This document shows, in pieces, positions 28,799 through 42,646 of a DNA stretch of 64,000 bases. Each line of letters starts with the position of its first letter. The first letter of the stretch is position 1. The translations under genes were made by a program, and so were the position numbers. The notes under the pieces were generated by a model that did not search any database, had not been told where the DNA came from, and saw only the letters and a list, made by a program, of their open reading frames with translations. The stretch is from assembly GCF_964253915.1 (NCBI RefSeq), contig NZ_CAXUSG020000005.1:62001-126000 (forward strand), in the 5' to 3' direction. Source of the DNA: Metarhizobium sp964253915. GTDB lineage: Bacteria; Pseudomonadota; Alphaproteobacteria; Rhizobiales; Rhizobiaceae.

Positions 28799-29692
28799 AT
28801 GAAAAAGCGTATTCTTTTCACCGGCGGCTCCGGCAAGGCGGGGCGGCACACGGTGCCGTGGCTGGTAGCGCATGGCTACGAGGTCCACAATGTCGACCTG
28901 GTGCCGCTCGACAGCCCCGGCGTCACCAATCTCATCGCCGACGTCACTGACCAAGGACAGGTTTTTAACGCGCTGTCGATGCACCGCGATTTTCCAGATC
29001 TCGATACCGGCAAGGGCGTGTTGCCTTTCGACGCGGTCGTGCATTTTGCCGCCGTGCCGCGCATCCTGATCAAGCCGGACAATGAAACCTTCCGTATCAA
29101 CACGATCAGCACCTACAACGTCATCGAAGCGGCGGTGAAGCTCGGCATCCGCAAGATCATCATCGCCTCGAGCGAAACCACCTACGGTGTCTGTTTTGCC
29201 GAAGGCCATCGCGACTTTCACCAGTTCCCGTTGGAAGAGGATTACGACGTCAATCCGATGGATTCCTACGGCCTCTCGAAAGTCGTCAACGAGAAGACGG
29301 CGCGGGCCTTTGCGGAGCGTTCGGGTTTCGACATTTATGCGCTGCGCATCGGCAATGTCATCGAGCCGCATGAATATGCGCGCTTCCCGGAATTTTTCGA
29401 AAAGCCGGAAATGCGCAAGCGTATTGCCTGGAGCTACATCGATGCGCGCGACCTCGGCCAGATCGTGCATCTCTGCATCGAGAAGGATGGGCTGGGATAC
29501 GAGGTCTTCAATGCTGCCAACGACACTGTATCGGCCAACACGCCGTCGCGGGAACTGGCACGACGTTTCTATCCGAACGTACCGTTCACGCGGGAGATCG
29601 GCGAATTCGAGGGATTTCTCTCGAATCGCAAGATTCGCGAGGTGCTTGGCTTCAAGGAAGAGCACGATTGGCGGAATTATGTGAACGTTTGA
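28799..29692 (+). CDS. NAD-dependent epimerase/dehydratase (extended SDR)
   Basis: 297 residues. The N-terminal Rossmann motif is TGGSGKAG, the catalytic triad region shows SSETTYG and the Y-x3-K (YGLSK, about 159-163), and the C-terminal part carries FLSNRKIREVLGF as in extended SDRs. It probably acts on a nucleotide sugar or related substrate; neighbours give no clue. The start has GAGGGAGGAAACC upstream. It is inserted between tufA and tRNA-Trp. Confidence 0.85.
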   Translation: MKKRILFTGGSGKAGRHTVPWLVAHGYEVHNVDLVPLDSPGVTNLIADVTDQGQVFNALSMHRDFPDLDTGKGVLPFDAVVHFAAVPRILIKPDNETFRINTISTYNVIEAAVKLGIRKIIIASSETTYGVCFAEGHRDFHQFPLEEDYDVNPMDSYGLSKVVNEKTARAFAERSGFDIYALRIGNVIEPHEYARFPEFFEKPEMRKRIAWSYIDARDLGQIVHLCIEKDGLGYEVFNAANDTVSANTPSRELARRFYPNVPFTREIGEFEGFLSNRKIREVLGFKEEHDWRNYVNV

Positions 29693-29700
29693 AACGGCAA

Positions 29701-29723
29701 AGGCGGGATTTCCCGCCTCTGTC
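29701..29723 (+). terminator. Possible terminator after the epimerase gene
   Basis: AGGCGGG (29701-29707) pairs with CCCGCCT (29712-29718) across a 4-base loop; the tail is only weakly T-rich. Confidence 0.4.
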
Positions 29724-29788
29724 GCACCGGCGGTAGGTGACCTCGGCCAAGCTTTACACCGTTCTTATCACGAAAACGAAAAAACGGA

Positions 29789-29816
29789 CTTGCCAAGCCG
29801 GCGCTCCCGCCTTAAA
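29789..29816 (+). promoter_or_regulatory. Candidate promoter of tRNA-Trp
   Basis: CTTGCC (29789-29794) and CTTAAA (29811-29816), 16 bases apart, 64 bases before the tRNA. Matches the alphaproteobacterial CTTGAC...CTATAT pattern only in part. Confidence 0.4.
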
Positions 29817-29879
29817 GAGCGCCTTGTCCAACGGCGAGGCGGCTCAATCGGCCCTCTCGATAAGCCTGAAGACAGATGA

Positions 29880-29955
<76 letters not shown>

Positions 29956-30049
29956 TTTTTCCGGAAGACACTGGCGCGGCATGTTCGCAGCCTTGATGGA
30001 AATTGGCAGCCGGCTTGTCCGGTAAAGTTCGCTAAACACGGATTTGCCT

Positions 30050-30079
30050 CTTGTTAAAAAGGGAATCGGTGTTTATGTA
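30050..30079 (+). promoter_or_regulatory. Candidate promoter of secE-nusG
   Basis: CTTGTT (30050-30055) and TTATGT/TATGTA (30073-30079), 17-18 bases apart, about 70 bases before secE. Confidence 0.45.
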
Positions 30080-30151
30080 GGGTTCAAACAGACACGCGGT
30101 GCGTGGGGCTGAGCTGGTCAGCTTTACGCGCCGTAATTGCGTGGGCGGTCA

Positions 30152-30352
30152 ATGGCATCTAAAACCAATCCATTTGCGTTTCTGCAGCAGGTTCGCTCCG
30201 AGACGTCGAAAGTTACGTGGCCGTCGCGCCGCGAGACGCTGATCTCCACCGCGATGGTGTTGGTGATGGTGGTTTTTGCTGCGCTGTTTTTCTTTGCTGC
30301 TGACCAGCTTATCAGCTGGCTGCTCAGCTTTGTGCTGAACGTCGGCAAATAA
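30152..30352 (+). CDS. secE: Preprotein translocase subunit SecE
   Basis: 66 residues with one membrane span (about residues 37-60) and the conserved amphipathic segment QQVRSETSKVTWPSRRE before it. Part of the SecYEG channel. The start at 30152 matches the family N-terminus (MASKTNPF). It is the short, single-span form usual outside enterics. nusG starts 17 bases later. Confidence 0.95.
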   Translation: MASKTNPFAFLQQVRSETSKVTWPSRRETLISTAMVLVMVVFAALFFFAADQLISWLLSFVLNVGK

Positions 30353-30369
30353 TTTAGGCGGAGATGATC

Positions 30370-30900
30370 ATGGCGGCGCGTTGGTACATCGTCCACGCAT
30401 ATTCGAATTTCGAAAAGAAGGTGGCGGAATCGATCGAGGAGAAGGCGCGCCAGAAGGGCCTGACGCATCTCTTCGAAAAGATCCTGGTTCCGACCGAAAA
30501 GGTCGTTGAAGTGCGCCGTGGCCGCAAGGTCGATTCGGAGCGCAAGTTCTTCCCGGGCTATGTCATGGTTCGCGCCAACCTGACGGATGAGGCTTATCAC
30601 CTTATCAAGAACACGCCGAAGGTGACGGGTTTCCTTGGTTCCGACAACAAGCCGGTTCCGATCCCGGACTCCGAAGCCGAGCGTATCCTCGGCCAGGTCC
30701 AGGAGGGTGTGGAGCGCCCCAAGGCTTCGATCTCCTTCGAGATCGGCGAGCAGGTTCGCGTTTCCGATGGTCCTTTCGCGTCGTTCAACGGCACCGTTCA
30801 GGATGTCGATGAAGAGCGTTCGCGCCTCAAGGTCGAAGTTTCTATTTTTGGCCGGGCTACTCCGGTCGAGCTGGAATACAGCCAGGTCGAAAAGGTCTGA
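30370..30900 (+). CDS. nusG: Transcription termination/antitermination factor NusG
   Basis: 176 residues. N-terminal NGN domain (ARWYIVHAYSNFEKKV, then FPGYVMV) and C-terminal KOW domain (EIGEQVRVSDGPFASFNGTV). It binds RNA polymerase and links it to Rho or the ribosome. Two ATGs, 30364 and 30370, are possible; the ribosome binding site GGCGGAG lies at the right distance only for 30370. Confidence 0.96.
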   Translation: MAARWYIVHAYSNFEKKVAESIEEKARQKGLTHLFEKILVPTEKVVEVRRGRKVDSERKFFPGYVMVRANLTDEAYHLIKNTPKVTGFLGSDNKPVPIPDSEAERILGQVQEGVERPKASISFEIGEQVRVSDGPFASFNGTVQDVDEERSRLKVEVSIFGRATPVELEYSQVEKV

Positions 30901-31050
30901 CTGTCGCAGGGTCGTTGACCCTGCAATCGCGTGGAAGGTGAGGGGTCTGTAGCCGGACCTCAACGATCCGCACCACGCAACCGCAGCCGCCGGACGAGAT
31001 GTTCGGCATAAAGGGTCGGGCAACCGGCCATCAATGAAAGGCAGAGAGTT
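30901..31050 (+). promoter_or_regulatory. Structured leader before rplK
   Basis: A perfect 8-bp hairpin (30906-30913 with 30917-30924) begins right after the nusG stop, followed by complementary GCGTGG and CCACGC blocks. E. coli L1 represses the L11-L1 mRNA by binding a leader structure; a similar L1 site here is plausible but not recognisable by sequence. Confidence 0.4.
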
Positions 31051-31482
31051 ATGGCTAAGAAAGTTATGGGCCAGCTCAAGTTGCAGGTTAAGGCTGGGTC
31101 GGCCAATCCGTCCCCGCCGATCGGTCCTGCACTTGGTCAGCGCGGCATCAACATCATGGAATTCTGCAAGTCGTTCAACGCAGCGACGCAGGAAATGGAA
31201 AAGGGTATGCCGATTCCGGTCGTCATCACCTATTACCAGGACAAGTCCTTCACTTTTGTGATGAAGCAGCCTCCGGTCACGTATTTCCTGAAGAAGGAAG
31301 CGAAGATCCAGTCCGGTTCCAAGACCCCGGGCAAGGGCGCAACCGTTGGCAAGCTCACCAAGGCTCAGATCAAGTCGATCGCCGAAGCCAAGATGAAGGA
31401 CCTCAACGCTGCCGATATCGAAGGCGCAATGGCAATGGTAGAGGGCTCCGCCCGCGCCATGGGCCTGGAAGTGGTGGCATAA
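31051..31482 (+). CDS. rplK: 50S ribosomal protein L11
   Basis: 143 residues, full length. N-terminal LQVKAGSANPSPPIGPALGQ binds the GTPase-associated centre; the C-terminal domain with KTPGKGATVGKLTK contacts 23S rRNA. Starts 150 bases after nusG; rplA follows after one base, so translation is coupled. Confidence 0.98.
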   Translation: MAKKVMGQLKLQVKAGSANPSPPIGPALGQRGINIMEFCKSFNAATQEMEKGMPIPVVITYYQDKSFTFVMKQPPVTYFLKKEAKIQSGSKTPGKGATVGKLTKAQIKSIAEAKMKDLNAADIEGAMAMVEGSARAMGLEVVA

Positions 31483-31483
31483 C

Positions 31484-32182
31484 ATGGCAAAGCTTGCAAA
31501 GCGTATCCAGAAGATCCGTGAAGGCATCGACCCGACCAAGCTGGTCGCGCTTACGGACGCCATCGCTCTCGTCAAGGAGCGTGCCGTCGCCAAGTTCGAT
31601 GAAACCGTCGAAATCGCGATGAACCTCGGCGTTGACCCGCGTCATGCCGACCAGATGGTTCGTGGCGTTGTCAACCTGCCGAACGGCACCGGCCGCGACG
31701 TTCGCGTTGCCGTGTTCGCTCGTGGCGCCAAGGCCGACGAAGCCAAGGCCGCTGGTGCTGACATCGTCGGCGCTGAAGACCTCGTCGAAATCGTCCAGGG
31801 CGGCAAGATCGATTTCGATCGCTGCATCGCGACCCCGGACATGATGCCGCTCGTCGGCCGTCTCGGTAAGGTTCTCGGCCCGCGTGGCATGATGCCGAAC
31901 CCGAAGGTTGGCACGGTCACCATGGACGTCGCCGGCGCCGTCAAGGCATCCAAGGGCGGTGCTGTCGAGTTCCGCGTCGAGAAGGCTGGTATCATCCACG
32001 CCGGCATCGGCAAGGCTTCCTTCGACGCCAAGGCTCTGGAAGAAAACATCAAGGCATTTGCCGACGCCGTCATCAAGGCGAAGCCGGCTGGCGCCAAGGG
32101 CAACTACGTCAAGCGCGTTGCGATCTCCTCGACCATGGGTCCGGGCGTCAAGATCGATCCGTCTTCCGTAACGGCAGCCTGA
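31484..32182 (+). CDS. rplA: 50S ribosomal protein L1
   Basis: 232 residues with the L1 signature GPRGMMPNPKVGTV and the stalk-binding IVGAEDLVEIVQGGKI. L1 forms the mobile L1 stalk and in E. coli represses its own operon. It is the second gene of rplKA and is followed by a large inverted-repeat region before rplJ. Confidence 0.98.
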   Translation: MAKLAKRIQKIREGIDPTKLVALTDAIALVKERAVAKFDETVEIAMNLGVDPRHADQMVRGVVNLPNGTGRDVRVAVFARGAKADEAKAAGADIVGAEDLVEIVQGGKIDFDRCIATPDMMPLVGRLGKVLGPRGMMPNPKVGTVTMDVAGAVKASKGGAVEFRVEKAGIIHAGIGKASFDAKALEENIKAFADAVIKAKPAGAKGNYVKRVAISSTMGPGVKIDPSSVTAA

Positions 32183-32526
32183 TCATGAATTCTCCGGCCC
32201 TTGCGGGCCGGATAAACTGAATTTCCGGCCCGCAAGGGCCGGAAATTTCCGGAGAAATCCGGAACTCCTGTCCGAGATTGCAGGTGGTTTTCCCTTAATC
32301 ACTTGGCCTGCATGAGACGGGTAAGACCCGATATTCACGGTGCTTTGCACCTGTTTCGGTTCGAGCCTGATGTGCCTTGTGCCTGACGCCCCCTAGGGAG
32401 CGCAGTGCGGGGGGACAGGATCCTCAAGCGTCGCTTGGGATCTTGAAGTTTTTTTGAGATCCCGAGAGGCAAAGGCAAACCCGATGGGGCCTGCAGGATT
32501 GCGGTCCCGTCTACTGGAGACAGACA
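32183..32526 (+). promoter_or_regulatory. Structured region between rplA and rplJ
   Basis: 344 bases without a gene. Two adjacent hairpins, 32194-32211 and 32222-32245, are reverse complements of each other, so they can fold separately or as one long stem; outer TTCTCC/GGAGAA arms add to the long form. Downstream (about 32370-32520) more hairpin-forming sequence leads to rplJ. This is where an L10(L12) leader and an attenuator would be expected; no T-run follows the hairpins. Confidence 0.55.
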
Positions 32527-33048
32527 GTGGAAAGAGCGGAAAAACGCGAATTCGTCACGGAGCTGAACGAAGTCTTTAAGGCTTCCGGTTCGGTTGTCGT
32601 GGCCCACTATGCTGGTGTCACAGTTGCGCAGATGAACGACTTCCGTTCGAAGATGCGCGCTGCTGGCGGCACCGTCAAAGTCGCGAAGAACCGTCTGGCC
32701 AAGATCGCTCTTCAGGGTACGGAGTCGGAAGGGATGTCGAATCTCTTCAAGGGTCAAACGCTGATTGCATACAGCGAAGACCCGGTAACGGCTCCGAAAG
32801 TCGTCATGGACTTCGCCAAGACCAACGACAAGGTCGTTGTTCTCGGTGGTGCCATGGGCGCAACCACGCTCTCTGCGGATGCAGTCAAGTCGCTCGCGAC
32901 CCTGCCTTCGCTGGACGAGCTTCGTGGCAAGCTGCTGGGCCTCCTGAACGCCCCGGCTACCCGCGTCGCTACGGTTGTCGCTGCACCGGCAAGCCAGCTT
33001 GCCCGCGTGTTCGCGGCTTACGCCAAGAAGGACGAAGAAGCCGCTTAA
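32527..33048 (+). CDS. rplJ: 50S ribosomal protein L10
   Basis: 173 residues, starting at GTG 32527 behind GGAGACAG. Family features: VVVAHYAGVTVAQM and VAKNRLAKIAL; the C-terminal helix binds L7/L12 dimers to form the stalk. L10 is the likely repressor of its own message. Confidence 0.97.
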   Translation: MERAEKREFVTELNEVFKASGSVVVAHYAGVTVAQMNDFRSKMRAAGGTVKVAKNRLAKIALQGTESEGMSNLFKGQTLIAYSEDPVTAPKVVMDFAKTNDKVVVLGGAMGATTLSADAVKSLATLPSLDELRGKLLGLLNAPATRVATVVAAPASQLARVFAAYAKKDEEAA

Positions 33049-33105
33049 GGCGGTTTTTCGCTGTTTAAAACCAAAAGTTCGAACCGAATTAAAGGAACTA
33101 AGAAA

Positions 33106-33483
<378 letters not shown>

Positions 33484-33737
33484 TATCGAATGCCTTGGGA
33501 GAGGGGTCACCCTCTCCCATCGTCTTCGTCGAGAACGGATTACCCAAAAGCCGCGTGAAAACGGCTTTTGGGTAATGGGTTCTTCAAGAGGATGGTCTCG
33601 AACCGAACCGTGCAGGCGCTCCGGCCCACGGAATTCGGGATGTGAGACGAGATTGAACTGTCCCATGTTCGACGGGATCGACTGGCCATCGACACCCGTC
33701 CGTTGCAGGCCCGGATGCATATATTGAAGGAGCGACG
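33484..33737 (+). promoter_or_regulatory. rplL-rpoB intergenic hairpins
   Basis: Two perfect hairpins: 33497-33518 (9-bp stem, GTCA loop) and 33539-33576 (15-bp stem ATTACCCAAAAGCCG with its exact complement, 8-base loop). Neither has a T-run. In E. coli this gap holds an attenuator and an RNase III site; these stems may do the same here. Confidence 0.6.
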
Positions 33738-36700
33738 ATGGCTCAGACCCTTTCGTTCAATGGTCGCAGGCGCGTACGCAAGTTTTTCGGCAAAATCCCC
33801 GAAGTCGCTGAAATGCCGAACCTCATCGAGGTTCAGAAGGCTTCTTATGACCAGTTCCTGATGGTGGACGAACCGCAAGGCGGCCGTCCGGATGAGGGAC
33901 TTCAGTCCGTCTTCAAGTCCGTCTTCCCGATCACCGACTTTTCCGGTGCTTCGATGCTCGAATTCGTCTCCTACGAATTCGAACCGCCGAAGTTCGACGT
34001 CGAGGAATGCCGTCAGCGCGACCTGACCTACGCGGCACCGCTCAAGGTGACGCTGCGCCTCATCGTGTTCGATATCGACGAGGATACCGGCGCGAAGTCG
34101 ATCAAGGACATCAAGGAACAGTCCGTCTACATGGGCGACATGCCGCTCATGACCAACAACGGCACGTTCATCGTCAACGGCACCGAGCGCGTCATCGTCT
34201 CCCAGATGCACCGTTCGCCGGGCGTGTTCTTCGACCACGACAAGGGCAAGAGCCATTCTTCCGGCAAGCTGCTCTTCGCCGCACGCGTCATCCCGTATCG
34301 CGGTTCCTGGCTCGATATCGAATTCGACGCCAAGGACATCGTCTACGCCCGTATCGACCGCCGCCGCAAGCTGCCGGTGTCGTCGCTGCTGATGGCGCTC
34401 GGCATGGATGGCGAAGAAATCCTCGAAACCTTCTACTCGAAGTCCGTCTACCAGCGTGACGGCGAGGGCTGGCGGATTCCGTTCCAGCCGGAAGTCCTCA
34501 AGGGCACCAAGGTTCTGAGCGACCTGATCGACGCCGATACCGGCGAAGTGGTCGTCGAATCAGGCAAGAAGCTGACGCCGCGCCTGCTGCGCCAGCTCAC
34601 CGAAAAGGGCCTCAAGGCACTGAAGGCGTCGAACGACGACCTGTACGGCAATTACCTGGCCGAAGACATCGTCAACTACCGGACGGGTGAAATCTACCTG
34701 GAAGCCGGCGACGAAATCGACGAGAAGACCCTGCCGGTCATTCTCGATGCCGGTTTTGACGAGATTCCGGTTCTCGGCATCGACCACATCAATGTCGGCG
34801 CCTACATCCGCAACACGCTGGCCGTCGACAAGAACGAGAACCGTCAGGACGCTCTGTTCGACATCTACCGCGTCATGCGTCCGGGTGAACCGCCGACCAT
34901 GGAATCGGCCGAAGCCATGTTCAACTCGCTGTTCTTCGATGCGGAGCGTTACGATCTCTCCGCCGTCGGCCGCGTCAAGATGAACATGCGTCTCGACCTC
35001 GATGTTGCCGATACGGTCCGCATCCTGCGCAAGGACGACATCCTGGCCGTGGTCAAGATGCTGGTCGAACTGCGCGACGGCAAGGGCGAAATCGACGACA
35101 TCGACAACCTCGGCAACCGCCGCGTCCGTTCGGTCGGCGAATTGATGGAGAACCAGTATCGCCTGGGTCTGCTGCGCATGGAGCGCGCCATCAAGGAACG
35201 CATGTCGTCGATCGAAATCGACACCGTCATGCCGCAGGACCTGATCAACGCCAAGCCGGCGGCCGCCGCTGTCCGCGAATTCTTCGGCTCCTCGCAGCTG
35301 TCGCAGTTCATGGACCAGGTGAACCCGCTGTCGGAAATCACCCACAAGCGCCGTCTTTCGGCTCTTGGTCCGGGCGGTCTGACCCGCGAACGCGCCGGCT
35401 TCGAAGTCCGCGACGTGCATCCGACCCACTACGGTCGTATTTGCCCGATCGAGACTCCGGAAGGTCCGAACATCGGTCTGATCAACTCGCTGGCGACCTT
35501 TGCCCGCGTCAACAAGTACGGCTTCATCGAATCGCCTTACCGCAAGATCGTTGACGGCAAGGTGACGTATGACGTCGTCTACCTGTCGGCGATGGAAGAA
35601 GCCAAGTACCACGTTGCGCAGGCCAACTCCGTGCTCAACGAAGACGGCTCCTTCGGCGAAGAATTCGTCGTTTGCCGTCACGCCGGCGAAGTTATGCTGG
35701 CACCGCGCGACAACATCAACCTGATGGACGTTTCGCCGAAGCAGCTCGTTTCGGTCGCAGCGGCTCTCATCCCGTTCCTGGAAAACGACGACGCCAACCG
35801 CGCTCTCATGGGCTCGAACATGCAGCGTCAGGCCGTTCCGCTCGTTCGTGCAGAAGCACCGTTCGTCGGTACCGGCATGGAGCCGATCGTTGCCCGTGAC
35901 TCCGGCGCGGCCATCGGTGCCCGTCGCGGCGGCGTGGTCGACCAGGTCGACGCGACGCGTATCGTTATCCGCGCCACCGAAGACCTCGATCCGTCGAAGT
36001 CGGGCGTCGATATCTATCGACTGCAGAAGTTCCAGCGTTCGAACCAGAACACCTGCGTCAACCAGCGCCCGCTGGTCACCGTCGGTGACGTGGTCAACAA
36101 GGGCGACATCCTCGCTGACGGTCCGTCGACGGATCTCGGCGATCTGGCGCTCGGCCGCAACGCGCTCGTCGCGTTCATGCCCTGGAACGGCTACAACTAC
36201 GAAGACTCGATCCTGCTTTCCGAGCGTATCGTTGCCGACGACGTGTTCACCTCCATCCACATCGAAGAATTCGAAGTGATGGCGCGCGACACCAAGCTTG
36301 GTCCGGAAGAAATCACCCGCGACATTCCGAACGTTTCGGAAGAAGCGCTGAAGAACCTCGACGAAGCCGGCATCGTGTACATCGGTGCGGAAGTGCAGCC
36401 GGGCGACATCCTCGTCGGTAAGATCACGCCGAAGGGCGAAAGCCCGATGACGCCGGAAGAAAAGCTTCTGCGCGCCATCTTCGGTGAAAAGGCTTCCGAC
36501 GTTCGCGACACCTCCATGCGCATGCCTCCGGGCACGTTCGGCACGGTCGTCGAAGTTCGCGTCTTCAACCGTCACGGCGTCGAAAAGGACGAGCGTGCGA
36601 TGGCGATCGAGCGTGAGGAAATCGAACGCCTCGCCAAGGACCGCGACGACGAACAGGCGATCCTCGACCGTAACGTCTACGGCCGCCTTCTGGACATGCT

Positions 36701-37874
36701 GCGGGGCCAGACCTCGATTGCCGGTCCGAAGGGCTTCAAGAAGGGTGTCGAACTGGCCAACAACGTCGTCTCCGAATATCCCCGCTCGCAGTGGTGGATG
36801 TTTGCCGTCGAAGACGAGAAGGTCCAGGGCGAGCTCGAAGCTCTGCGCACCCAGTACGACGAATCCAAGTCGCGCCTCGAACAGCGCTTCATGGACAAGG
36901 TCGAAAAGGTCCAGCGCGGCGACGAAATGCCTCCGGGCGTCATGAAGATGGTCAAGGTCTTCGTCGCTGTGAAGCGCAAGATCCAGCCGGGCGACAAGAT
37001 GGCCGGCCGTCACGGCAACAAGGGTGTCGTGTCGCGCATCGTGCCGATCGAAGACATGCCGTTCCTCGAAGACGGTACGCATGTCGACGTCGTTCTGAAC
37101 CCGTTGGGCGTGCCTTCGCGCATGAACGTCGGCCAGATCCTCGAAACCCATCTTGGCTGGGCTTGCGCTGGCATGGGCAAGAAGATCGGCGCGATGCTCG
37201 ATGCGTACCGCGCAGGTGCAGACATCCAGCCGCTCCGCGACGTCATCGACGGCGTCATGGGCACGGGTCCGAAGGGCGAGCCGATCAAGCAGTACGACGA
37301 TGAATCCATCGTTCGTCTCGCCGAGCAGACCCGCCGCGGCGTATCGATCGCGACCCCGGTCTTCGACGGTGCCGTCGAGAAGGACGTCAACGAGATGCTC
37401 AAGCTGGCGGGCCTCAAGGAGTCCGGTCAGTCGACGCTCTATGACGGCCGTACCGGCGAGCAGTTCGACCGCCAGGTCACCGTGGGCTACATCTACATGC
37501 TGAAGCTCAACCACCTGGTCGACGACAAGATCCACGCCCGTTCGATCGGTCCGTACTCGCTCGTCACGCAGCAGCCGCTGGGTGGTAAGGCGCAGTTCGG
37601 CGGTCAGCGCTTCGGGGAAATGGAAGTCTGGGCTCTGGAAGCTTACGGCGCCGCCTACACCCTGCAGGAAATGCTGACGGTGAAGTCGGACGACGTCGCC
37701 GGCCGTACCAAGGTCTACGAAGCCATCGTTCGTGGCGACGATACGTTCGAAGCCGGTATTCCGGAAAGCTTCAACGTTCTCGTCAAGGAAATGCGCTCTC
37801 TGGGTCTGTCGGTCGAGCTGGAGAACTCCAAGATCGACGAAACGGCGGCGCAGCTGCCGGACGCAGCCGAGTAA
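33738..37874 (+). CDS. rpoB: RNA polymerase beta subunit
   Basis: 1378 residues, full length. Recognised blocks: fork loop region GSSQLSQFMDQ.NPL and the rifampicin-pocket RRLSALGPGGLTRERAGFEV; the flap, the catalytic-site KxxPGDK (KIQPGDKMAGRHGNKG) and the C-terminal clamp. It forms the active site with RpoC. ATG 33738 has GGAGCGACG upstream. rpoC follows after 189 bases. Confidence 0.98.
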   Translation: MAQTLSFNGRRRVRKFFGKIPEVAEMPNLIEVQKASYDQFLMVDEPQGGRPDEGLQSVFKSVFPITDFSGASMLEFVSYEFEPPKFDVEECRQRDLTYAAPLKVTLRLIVFDIDEDTGAKSIKDIKEQSVYMGDMPLMTNNGTFIVNGTERVIVSQMHRSPGVFFDHDKGKSHSSGKLLFAARVIPYRGSWLDIEFDAKDIVYARIDRRRKLPVSSLLMALGMDGEEILETFYSKSVYQRDGEGWRIPFQPEVLKGTKVLSDLIDADTGEVVVESGKKLTPRLLRQLTEKGLKALKASNDDLYGNYLAEDIVNYRTGEIYLEAGDEIDEKTLPVILDAGFDEIPVLGIDHINVGAYIRNTLAVDKNENRQDALFDIYRVMRPGEPPTMESAEAMFNSLFFDAERYDLSAVGRVKMNMRLDLDVADTVRILRKDDILAVVKMLVELRDGKGEIDDIDNLGNRRVRSVGELMENQYRLGLLRMERAIKERMSSIEIDTVMPQDLINAKPAAAAVREFFGSSQLSQFMDQVNPLSEITHKRRLSALGPGGLTRERAGFEVRDVHPTHYGRICPIETPEGPNIGLINSLATFARVNKYGFIESPYRKIVDGKVTYDVVYLSAMEEAKYHVAQANSVLNEDGSFGEEFVVCRHAGEVMLAPRDNINLMDVSPKQLVSVAAALIPFLENDDANRALMGSNMQRQAVPLVRAEAPFVGTGMEPIVARDSGAAIGARRGGVVDQVDATRIVIRATEDLDPSKSGVDIYRLQKFQRSNQNTCVNQRPLVTVGDVVNKGDILADGPSTDLGDLALGRNALVAFMPWNGYNYEDSILLSERIVADDVFTSIHIEEFEVMARDTKLGPEEITRDIPNVSEEALKNLDEAGIVYIGAEVQPGDILVGKITPKGESPMTPEEKLLRAIFGEKASDVRDTSMRMPPGTFGTVVEVRVFNRHGVEKDERAMAIEREEIERLAKDRDDEQAILDRNVYGRLLDMLRGQTSIAGPKGFKKGVELANNVVSEYPRSQWWMFAVEDEKVQGELEALRTQYDESKSRLEQRFMDKVEKVQRGDEMPPGVMKMVKVFVAVKRKIQPGDKMAGRHGNKGVVSRIVPIEDMPFLEDGTHVDVVLNPLGVPSRMNVGQILETHLGWACAGMGKKIGAMLDAYRAGADIQPLRDVIDGVMGTGPKGEPIKQYDDESIVRLAEQTRRGVSIATPVFDGAVEKDVNEMLKLAGLKESGQSTLYDGRTGEQFDRQVTVGYIYMLKLNHLVDDKIHARSIGPYSLVTQQPLGGKAQFGGQRFGEMEVWALEAYGAAYTLQEMLTVKSDDVAGRTKVYEAIVRGDDTFEAGIPESFNVLVKEMRSLGLSVELENSKIDETAAQLPDAAE

Positions 37875-37882
37875 AGAGAATA

Positions 37883-37909
37883 GGTGTGCGCTGATATCCG
37901 GCGCACACC
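37883..37909 (+). other. Hairpin between rpoB and rpoC
   Basis: GGTGTGCGC (37883-37891) pairs with GCGCACACC (37901-37909), a perfect 9-bp stem 8 bases past the rpoB stop, with no T-run. Possibly a processing site. Confidence 0.5.
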
Positions 37910-38063
37910 GCTTCCCGCCCGGGGTGCCGTTCTCTCGTGCGCCGGGGTCGGGAAATTTCGCCGCATTTAGCGGTTATTCTTGTTTTAAGCGTTGGGCCGG
38001 TTCCCGGGAATTGCCGGACCTGAACGCAAGCCGAGGGCGTCTTCGCCCCATAAGGAGACAGGC

Positions 38064-42272
<4,209 letters not shown>

Positions 42273-42296
42273 TCGGCCGGACAGTCTTCAGACAAA

Positions 42297-42326
42297 AAAG
42301 CCGCCCGGAGCGATCCGGGCGGCTTT
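42297..42326. terminator. Bidirectional terminator after rpoC
   Basis: A perfect 12-bp stem (42297-42308 with 42315-42326) flanked by A- and T-runs. It lies 24 bases past rpoC and 26 bases past the converging stop at 42353, so it can serve both strands. Confidence 0.9.
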
Positions 42327-42352
42327 GTTCGTTTGCGGCAGGTGAGGGCGGT

Positions 42353-42646
42353 TCAGCCGAAGCGGATGATCGCGACCTCGCCTTCAAGGGCGCCCTGGTA
42401 GGCGGAGGCATGCGGCTCATCGACGGGGGCTTCGGTGATCGTGCCGATCTGGTCGAGATCCGCCTCGAGGAAACCTTCCTCGGACAAGGCGTTGAGTGCT
42501 TCCCGCACGGCGGAATCGTCGTCAGGTGCCCGCAGCATGATATGCAGGTCGATACCCTCGCCACCGTCCTGTTCATAGGCCTTGCCGATGATGATGAAGA
42601 CCATCGGGTCATCGCTGTTGTTGTCGTTGTCGGGGAGAGTAACCAT
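42353..42646 (-). CDS. Small acidic hypothetical protein converging on rpoC
   Basis: 97 residues, MVTLPDNDNNSDDPMVFIIIG onward, acidic, no signal peptide. The pattern of alternating strands and helices (IDLHIMLRAPDDDSAVREAL, GFLEADLDQIGTI, EGEVAIIRFG) suggests a compact alpha/beta fold. AAGGAAAATGGT lies just upstream of the ATG. I cannot assign a function; it is the only minus-strand gene between secE and msrQ. Confidence 0.7.
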   Translation of the reverse strand: MVTLPDNDNNSDDPMVFIIIGKAYEQDGGEGIDLHIMLRAPDDDSAVREALNALSEEGFLEADLDQIGTITEAPVDEPHASAYQGALEGEVAIIRFG

